Positions 58,480-64,000 of a stretch of DNA of 64,000 nt are shown here, piece after piece. The notes beneath the pieces are model-generated. The model saw only the letters and a list, made by a program, of their open reading frames with translations. It searched no databases and was not told where the DNA came from. Origin of the DNA: Arcanobacterium wilhelmae (GTDB taxonomy: Bacteria > Actinomycetota > Actinomycetes > Actinomycetales > Actinomycetaceae). The stretch spans positions 558,001-622,000 of the forward strand of contig NZ_CP121247.1 in NCBI RefSeq assembly GCF_029632765.1. Reading direction: 5' to 3'. The translations under genes were made by a program, and so were the position numbers. Numbering within the stretch: position 1 is the first letter of the stretch; every line of letters begins with the position of its first letter.

Positions 58480-59787
58480 TTGGATTCATTGCTGGTCAAC
58501 ATTGTGTTTGTCCTGCTCTTTACGCTGATTGGTGCGCTTTTTTCGGCGTCTGAGATGGCGCTTGTCACGTTGCGTGATACTCAGATTGAATCGATGGCCA
58601 TGACCTCGAAGTCGGGAGCTAAGATCAAGAAGCTTACTGATGATTCGAACCGTTTCCTTTCAGCTGTCCAGGTGGGCGTTACACTGGCGGGATTCTTCTC
58701 AGCTTCATTCGGCGCGTCGACGATTGCGCCCGCGTTTTCGCCTCTCTTCGTGAAGTGGGGCATGGGTGAAAGTGCCGCATCGACGACCGCCTTCATCGTG
58801 GTGACGATCGCGATCTCCTACATCTCGATCGTGCTCGGCGAGCTGGTGCCCAAGCGTTTGGCGATGCAGAGCGCGGAGACGTTCTCCAAGCTTGTTGCCT
58901 ACCCGCTCACCGCGATCACCGCGTTGCTTTCGCCAGTGATTTGGTTCCTCGGGATCTCGGTGAACGTTGTTCTGCGCCTGCTTGGACGCGATCCGGAAGA
59001 CAAGCGTGAGGAGATGGACGCCGAGGAGCTACGCTCGTACGTTGCCGGTTACGAGGCAATTCCTGCCACCGAACGCGACATGGTAGTGGATCTGTTGTCT
59101 GTCGGGGAGCGTACGGTCGAGGAGATTATGACCCCACGTACGGAGGTCGATTTTATCGACGCCGATTTGCCGATTCATGAGGCGCAGATGATGGTCAACG
59201 AGCTTGACCATTCCCGCTACCCGGTACGCGACAACCAGAATGACGACGAAGTGATCGGTTTCATCCACATTCGTGATCTCCTCGTGCCTGATCCGAAGGT
59301 GAAGGCCGTGCGCGATATTGTTCGAATCGTCCAGTTCTTCCCTGAGGGCAAGCCAGTGTTGGCGGCGCTCACGGAGATGCGTGCGCAGAATTCCCATCTG
59401 GCGATCGTGATCGACGAGTACGGCGGAACCGACGGCCTGATCACGTTGGAAGATGTGGTCGAAGAGTTCGTCGGCGAAATTCAAGACGAATACGATTCCG
59501 AATCCGACATCGACTATTCGTCCGAGTTCGGCGGAGAGGTTTCCGGCTTGCTTTCCCGCGCAGAGGTAGAGAAATACCTCGAGCGTGAACTTCCGGAGGG
59601 CCCGTTTGATACTCTCGCCGGTTACATGGTCGATGAGCTGGGGCGCATGCCGGAAGAAGGCGATGAGGTGATGCTTGGTTCTTTGATGCTCAAGGTTGCA
59701 GCGATGGACGGCCGACGCATCGATCGGATCACTGTGGCTCCGCAGCCGCTTGCGGATGCGGAGCCGGATGCAAATCCGAGTGAGTAA
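58480..59787 (+). CDS. CNNM/CorC-family transporter-associated protein with CBS pair
   Basis: The 435-residue protein has a DUF21 (CNNM) membrane domain (about 1-190; FSASEMALVTLRDTQIE, GVTLAGFFSASFGAS, LGELVPKRLAMQ), a CBS pair (about 205-335; EEIMTPRTEVDFIDADLPI, AIVIDEYGGTDGLITLEDVVEEFVGEIQDE) and a C-terminal CorC_HlyC domain. Relatives export or regulate magnesium or cobalt. The TTG at 58480 follows AAAGGAA. The old 'hemolysin' label is not evidence of lysis. Confidence 0.92.
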   Translation: MDSLLVNIVFVLLFTLIGALFSASEMALVTLRDTQIESMAMTSKSGAKIKKLTDDSNRFLSAVQVGVTLAGFFSASFGASTIAPAFSPLFVKWGMGESAASTTAFIVVTIAISYISIVLGELVPKRLAMQSAETFSKLVAYPLTAITALLSPVIWFLGISVNVVLRLLGRDPEDKREEMDAEELRSYVAGYEAIPATERDMVVDLLSVGERTVEEIMTPRTEVDFIDADLPIHEAQMMVNELDHSRYPVRDNQNDDEVIGFIHIRDLLVPDPKVKAVRDIVRIVQFFPEGKPVLAALTEMRAQNSHLAIVIDEYGGTDGLITLEDVVEEFVGEIQDEYDSESDIDYSSEFGGEVSGLLSRAEVEKYLERELPEGPFDTLAGYMVDELGRMPEEGDEVMLGSLMLKVAAMDGRRIDRITVAPQPLADAEPDANPSE

Positions 59788-59849
59788 AATACTCGCGGCG
59801 CGCTGCTGACGACAGGCCGCGAACGATGAGTGATTGCCTCTGTGTGATG

Positions 59850-59883
59850 GGAGCGGGCGGCGGGAAAACCCGCCGCCCGCTCC
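59850..59883. terminator. Bidirectional terminator between the CNNM gene and pfk
   Basis: A perfect 15-bp GC-rich stem (59850-59864 with 59869-59883) with an AAAA loop lies between the converging stops. Confidence 0.82.
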
Positions 59884-59902
59884 TGGCGTTCACCGAGTGC
59901 AT

Positions 59903-62152
59903 CTACTCGTTGTCGAGAACCACTGAGAGCGTGGTGAGCGGCTGATCGTAGTGCGCATCGGCCATCGCCGCGGCGATGCACGTGAGCCCCATCCACCATT
60001 GGTCATATGGCAGACGCGAATCCATGTCGATCAGTTCGGGCATGTGTGCCACCGGGAGAGACGTCATCTTCCCGTCCAAGTGCCCCACGTGGAACGCGCC
60101 GACCTTTCCGGCATCGAGTTGCTCTGCGAGGACGTCGAGTGCACGGTCCACCAAGCGCACGGCGAGCGTGCGATCGAACGGCGAGGGGCGTCCGCCTTGC
60201 TGGGTGTGCCCGATAATGTGCGAACGAACGTCGAATAGGCCGCCGCCCTCCTCCTCGAATGTGCGGCGCAGGAAATCCGTGGTGTAGTACTCGGAGGCCG
60301 ATTCGTTGCGGATCGTCAAGTACAGGTGGCGGCCCTCGCTGAACGAGCGCACCATGCGGGCAGCGTCGTCGGCGAGGCGCGCAAGGGTGATCCCTTGCTC
60401 TGCCAGGTACACCTGCTCGGCGCCCGTCGTGATCGCGCTCATCAGCGCGAGGTACCCGCACTGGCGGCCCATCGTCTCGACGACGAATGCGCGTTGCGAG
60501 GCCGACGCCGACGCCTTAATCGCGTCGATCGTCTCAGCGTTCACGTTCAGCGCGGTGTCTGCGCCGATCGAGAGCTCCGAGCCGGGGAGGTTGTTGTCGA
60601 TTGAGGAAGGCACGCACACCATCGGAATATTGAACGCGGGGTAGTGGCTACGTTCGGTCACCATGTTGTACACAGCCTTGTATCCCTTGAATCCGCCGAT
60701 CATGACAAGGGCATCGAGCTTCGCATTCTCGATCGCACGGCCGAGCGCGTAATACTCGTCAGGCTCGGGGATTGTTCGCCGGGTACCGAGTTCCGCACCG
60801 GGCTCGGTTGCCCAGCCTTCGACGTCAGCCCACTCCAGTGAGCGGAACGTTCCGGCAAGCAGGCCAGGGAAGCCGCCCTCAATACCGACCATTTCCCAAC
60901 CGCGCGAGAGACCGAGCTTGACTGCGGCGCGTGCCGCCGGGTTCATGCCTGGCGCGAGGCCACCAGAATGCAAGATACCCACGCGCTTGCGTTCGCCCTC
61001 GACCTTCGGAGCCGACGGCGCGGAGAGCGTTTCGAAAAGCGAGATCATTTTCCCGTAGCCGTGTCCGCGCGATTCGATGGCGTTGCCCCAATCTCCGGCA
61101 GCCATGTAATCCTTGACTTTGCGAGTATCGGCGATCGCCTCCATCATCGGAAGGCGAACGATGCGGTTGCGCTGGGTGCCGATGATCGTGGGCTCGTCGG
61201 CGTCGGTGGCGTTCACCATGTCCAAGGTGGCTGTGTAGCCGAGGACGGTGGACATCCAGCGGTCGTATGCCGACGGCGTGCCGCCGCGCTGTACGTGGCC
61301 AAGGTTGGTGATGCGGGCATCTTCACCCAGGCCAAGCTTGACGGCATCGGCGATCTGGTTTGCCGTGATCGGTGCGCCGGAACGGTCAATTGCGCCCTCA
61401 GCGAGGATGATGATCGAATCTCGACGGCCAGAGGCACGCCCTTCACGAAGCTTGTTGCACATCGCGGTTTCCCAGCCGGGCTCGGGCGGGTTCTCGGGGA
61501 TGAAGACATAGTCCGAGCCGCCAACGATCGCGCTCATGAGCGCGAGGTAGCCGCAGTGGCGTCCCATCACTTCAATAATGAAGGTTCGCTGGTGGGAGGC
61601 GGCGGTGGAGGCGATGGCGTCCAATGCCTCCATGATGCGCGTGAGTGCGGAATCAGCGCCTACTGTCATGTCTGTTCCGACGAGGTCGTTATCAATGGAT
61701 CCGACGACGCCGGCGATGTGGAGTTTCGAGTGGGCTGCGGCTTGTTCTCGGGTGATGGTTCCAGCGTTTGCGAGTTCTTCCAGGAGGGAGGGCCATTCGG
61801 CGCGGAGCATGTCGGCTCCGGTGAGGGTTCCATCGCCTCCGACGATCACCAGGCGGTCGATTCCTCGTTCGACGAAGTTTGCTACAGCTTTGCGGCGGCC
61901 TTCGCGCGTGCGGAATTCGTCGCTGCGGGCGGTGCCGATGGAGGTGCCGCCGCGTGGAAGGATGCCGGATGCGTCGTTCCAGGTGGTGGGGCGGATGTAG
62001 TCGCCTCCGGCGATTGCCCCCTTCCAGCCTTCGTGGATTGCGTAGGCTGTGGCGCCGGCGCTGTGAGCTGTTCGGATGATGGCACGAACGACGGCGTTCA
62101 TGCCTTGGGCGTCGCCTCCGGAGGTGAGGAAGCCAATCTTGATATCACTCAT
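59903..62152 (-). CDS. pfk: Double-length 6-phosphofructokinase of eukaryotic layout
   Basis: PFK phosphorylates fructose-6-phosphate to the 1,6-bisphosphate. Bacterial PfkA is about 320 residues; this is 749, two PFK folds in tandem as in animal and fungal enzymes. The N-half (1-385) has GGDGT at 105-109, GSIDNDLVGTD at 151-161 with the catalytic Asp154, EVMGRHCGYLAL at 194-205 and GHVQRGGTPSAYDR near 285. The C-half (390-749) is altered: GGFKG at 486-490 replaces GGDGT, and SSIDNN at 516-521 replaces SIDND. It probably serves regulation. I start at ATG 62152 because TAAGAT lies seven bases upstream; ATG 62161 adds three residues. The motifs follow mammalian PFK closely, which suggests shared ancestry with, or transfer from, eukaryotes. 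Confidence 0.95.
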   Translation of the reverse strand: MSDIKIGFLTSGGDAQGMNAVVRAIIRTAHSAGATAYAIHEGWKGAIAGGDYIRPTTWNDASGILPRGGTSIGTARSDEFRTREGRRKAVANFVERGIDRLVIVGGDGTLTGADMLRAEWPSLLEELANAGTITREQAAAHSKLHIAGVVGSIDNDLVGTDMTVGADSALTRIMEALDAIASTAASHQRTFIIEVMGRHCGYLALMSAIVGGSDYVFIPENPPEPGWETAMCNKLREGRASGRRDSIIILAEGAIDRSGAPITANQIADAVKLGLGEDARITNLGHVQRGGTPSAYDRWMSTVLGYTATLDMVNATDADEPTIIGTQRNRIVRLPMMEAIADTRKVKDYMAAGDWGNAIESRGHGYGKMISLFETLSAPSAPKVEGERKRVGILHSGGLAPGMNPAARAAVKLGLSRGWEMVGIEGGFPGLLAGTFRSLEWADVEGWATEPGAELGTRRTIPEPDEYYALGRAIENAKLDALVMIGGFKGYKAVYNMVTERSHYPAFNIPMVCVPSSIDNNLPGSELSIGADTALNVNAETIDAIKASASASQRAFVVETMGRQCGYLALMSAITTGAEQVYLAEQGITLARLADDAARMVRSFSEGRHLYLTIRNESASEYYTTDFLRRTFEEEGGGLFDVRSHIIGHTQQGGRPSPFDRTLAVRLVDRALDVLAEQLDAGKVGAFHVGHLDGKMTSLPVAHMPELIDMDSRLPYDQWWMGLTCIAAAMADAHYDQPLTTLSVVLDNE

Positions 62153-62165
62153 GTGACTCATCTTA
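62153..62165 (-). promoter_or_regulatory. -10 element placed for a leaderless pfk mRNA
   Basis: On the minus strand TAAGAT (62165-62160) is followed by seven bases and the ATG at 62152. No Shine-Dalgarno sequence is seen. Confidence 0.48.
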
Positions 62166-62213
62166 CCGGGGTGGGGAGCGGGCGGTGTGTGCTCATCGGC
62201 CTACGAGGGAAAG

Positions 62214-62250
62214 TTGTCCACAGCTTGGCTTCGCGCCAAACGTGTCCACA
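62214..62250 (+). promoter_or_regulatory. Two DnaA-box-like sites between pfk and the amylase gene
   Basis: TTGTCCACA (62214-62222) equals the common actinobacterial DnaA box, and GTGTCCACA (62242-62250) differs from it at one base. They are in the same orientation, 28 bases apart, in the divergent promoter region. No dnaA, dnaN or AT-rich unwinding element is here, so this is not an origin. Confidence 0.4.
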
Positions 62251-62320
62251 GGTGGTTGTGCCCGGATGCCGAAAGTCATGAACATCGAGATAATAGAGGG
62301 AGCATATTCAAGGAGGAATG

Positions 62321-64000
62321 ATGAACAGATCCATCGCGATCGTCGGCGCGCTCTCGTTTGTGCTTGCGGCGTGTTCGAGCGGTACCCAGATGGCTGGCGG
62401 CGATCAGGAGATTTCAATCGACGGCGTCAGCTATCCGATCTACCTGGCGGGGCCGGCTACCCTCGAGGTGAAGGATGGACAGATCGTCAGTTCGGACATG
62501 GGTCAGGACGCTCCGAAAGCGGCCGCGCCGTTCCAGTCGAAAGCTGGGAACGAGCAATTTTACTTCGTGATGACGGATCGTTTCGCGAACGGCGATCCGA
62601 GTAATGATCGAGGCGGGCTCGAGGGCGATAAGCAGATAACAGGATTCGATCCCACCAATATGGGCTACTACCTGGGCGGAGATATCGCTGGCTTGGAGAA
62701 GAACCTCGATTACATTAAGGGGCTCGGAACCACGGCGATCTGGATCACGCCTCCTTTTAAAAACAAACCGGTTCAAGGTGATTCTGCCTCGTATCACGGG
62801 TACTGGATCCAGGATTTCACGCAGATCGATCCTCACTACGGCACGAAGGAGGAGATGAAGCGCTTCATCGATACTGCGCACGCCAAGGGGATGAAGGTGT
62901 ATTTCGATATCATCACCAACCACACGGCGGACGTGATCTCCTACAAGGAGAACGAGTACCGGTACGTGGAGACGAAAGAGAAGCCGTACAAAGATGCGAA
63001 CGGCACAGTGATCGACATCCACAAACTCGCGGGCAAGGAGTTCCCGAAGCTTGATCCGGCTTCCTCGTTCCCTTACACCCCGGTGGCGAAGGAAAAGAAA
63101 GTACCGCAGTGGCTCAATGACGTGACCTTGTACCACAACCGTGGCAACTCTACGTTTGATGGCGAATCGGCGGAGCTGGGCGATTTCGGCGGGCTGGACG
63201 ATCTGATGACGGAGAACCCGAAGGTCGTTGATGGCATGGCCGAGATCTACACCGAGTGGATGAAGCTCGGGATCGATGGCTTCCGGATCGACACCGTCAA
63301 GCACGTGAATTTTGAGTTCTGGCAGGCGTTCATGGAGAAGATTGCAACCGCGGGCGGCGATGACTTCTTCACGTTCGGTGAGGTGTACGAGACCCGTGCT
63401 CAAAAGCTGGCGTCGTACCCGAGGGGCACGAAGATGAACGCGGTACTCGATTTTGCATTCCAGGCCGCGGCGACAGCGTGGGCGAAGGGTGGCCCGGCCT
63501 CAAGGCTCGCGGACGTGTTTGAAAGCGATGCGCTCTTCACTACGGATCATTCCTCGGCGGGAGATCTGCCCACGTTCCTCGGGAACCACGATATGGGCCG
63601 CGCAGCCCAAATGGTGGGCCAGGATCCGGCGGCGTTCAAGCTGGCTCACGCGCTGATGTTTCTCACTCGTGGCCAGCCGGTGGTCTATTATGGCGACGAA
63701 CAGGGCTTCGTTGGGGGCGGTAACGATAAGATCGCCCGCCAGCCGATGTTCGCTACGCAGGTGGAGATGTACCGTTCGCAGAAGTTGCTTAACGGTAGTG
63801 ATTTCGGGTCAGGTCCGCACATGTCCACGAACACGCCCGAGTACGCGTTCATTTCCGAGCTCGGCAAACTCCGCCGTGAGCATCCGGCACTCTCGGATGG
63901 CGTGCAGTTCGAGCAACTGGAGGAGGGCGGCGTGTATGCGTTCGCACGCCTCGATCCGGCGCAGGGCACCGAATATCTCGTGGTGGTGAACAATGGCGCG
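62321..64000 (+). CDS. Lipoprotein GH13 alpha-amylase-family enzyme, 3'-truncated
   Basis: The frame is open to the window end (560 residues seen). It starts MNRSIAIVGALSFVLAACSSG, a lipoprotein signal with lipobox LAAC, so the enzyme is tethered outside the membrane. About 60 linker residues precede the GH13 barrel (QFYFVMTDRFANGDPSND). Catalytic residues are the nucleophile Asp324 (GFRIDTVKH), acid/base Glu354 (FGEVYE) and Asp424 (NHD); ITNH is region I. It probably cleaves starch or glycogen-type alpha-glucans to feed glycolysis; the exact specificity is open. AAGGAGG (62310-62316) favours the second ATG at 62321 over 62318. Confidence 0.93.
   Translation, partial: MNRSIAIVGALSFVLAACSSGTQMAGGDQEISIDGVSYPIYLAGPATLEVKDGQIVSSDMGQDAPKAAAPFQSKAGNEQFYFVMTDRFANGDPSNDRGGLEGDKQITGFDPTNMGYYLGGDIAGLEKNLDYIKGLGTTAIWITPPFKNKPVQGDSASYHGYWIQDFTQIDPHYGTKEEMKRFIDTAHAKGMKVYFDIITNHTADVISYKENEYRYVETKEKPYKDANGTVIDIHKLAGKEFPKLDPASSFPYTPVAKEKKVPQWLNDVTLYHNRGNSTFDGESAELGDFGGLDDLMTENPKVVDGMAEIYTEWMKLGIDGFRIDTVKHVNFEFWQAFMEKIATAGGDDFFTFGEVYETRAQKLASYPRGTKMNAVLDFAFQAAATAWAKGGPASRLADVFESDALFTTDHSSAGDLPTFLGNHDMGRAAQMVGQDPAAFKLAHALMFLTRGQPVVYYGDEQGFVGGGNDKIARQPMFATQVEMYRSQKLLNGSDFGSGPHMSTNTPEYAFISELGKLRREHPALSDGVQFEQLEEGGVYAFARLDPAQGTEYLVVVNNGA

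Noticed and set aside
58480..59787. Reading the CNNM/CBS protein as a hemolysin
   Set aside because: The label is historic; its domains are those of ion-transport-associated CNNM/CorC proteins.
60968..62281. 437-codon frame opposite pfk
   Set aside because: Shadow of the phosphofructokinase; Gly/Val/Asp-rich with no domain signature.
62153..62320. Replication origin suggested by DnaA-like boxes
   Set aside because: Only two boxes, no AT-rich unwinding region, and none of dnaA, dnaN, gyrB or rpmH nearby.

Overview
This window is from a moderately GC-rich actinobacterium, probably of the Actinomycetaceae (Trueperella/Arcanobacterium/Actinomyces-like). The evidence is gene content: a WhiB protein, the GuaB/GuaB3 pair, NnrD-Alr-TsaE-TsaB-RimI-TsaD order, a zinc-ribbon S14, a CIRCE-controlled groES, SulP and DUF6350/DUF3017 proteins, and many promoters with a TAnnnT -10 placed six or seven bases before the start codon. 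The genus is inference from memory of gene order, not a database match. No tRNA, rRNA, CRISPR array or insertion sequence was found.

Layout. 1-2873: the 3' part of fusA, then tuf with a strong terminator. 2928-4008: an AT-rich island with one orphan gene on the minus strand. 4009-19606: the S10-spc-alpha ribosomal superoperon (rpsJ to rplQ), split by terminators after rplO and map, with secY, adk, map, infA, rpmJ and rpoA in place; rpsD is missing between rpsK and rpoA. 19615-21356: an antisense ROK kinase between rplQ and truA. 21470-22674: rplM-rpsI. 22803-27242: amino-sugar and CoA genes (glmM, coaA, glmS). 27300-33535: NAD(P)HX repair, alanine racemase and the t6A tRNA-modification set, with an orphan membrane-anchored gene inside it. 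33679-35792: a methyltransferase, groES under CIRCE control, and whiB. 36051-40690: guaB lacking CBS domains, a DEDD exonuclease, guaB3 and a SulP transporter. 40726-42353: an accessory patch (orphan, DUF2087 protein, GNAT). 42476-45367: ackA and pta. 45504-48164: a pseudouridine synthase and guaA. 48335-52120: a large cell-wall-anchored subtilase. 52283-59787: pcrA, an OatA-like acyltransferase, DUF6350, DUF3017 and a CNNM/CBS protein, mostly translationally coupled. 59903-62152: a double-length phosphofructokinase. 62321-64000: the start of a lipoprotein alpha-amylase.

How the genes fit together. The first third is translation machinery. The middle serves envelope precursors (GlmS, GlmM, Alr), CoA, tRNA t6A and guanine nucleotides (GuaB, GuaB3, GuaA). 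The last third joins surface biology (sortase-anchored protease, O-acetyltransferase) to carbohydrate use (amylase, phosphofructokinase, and Pta-AckA for acetate).

Most notable: the phosphofructokinase has the tandem layout and signature motifs of animal and fungal enzymes, with a degenerate C-terminal half. Others are the CBS-less GuaB, a CCGACGYCGG word that recurs as the arms of intergenic hairpins, and three orphan genes set in core neighbourhoods.
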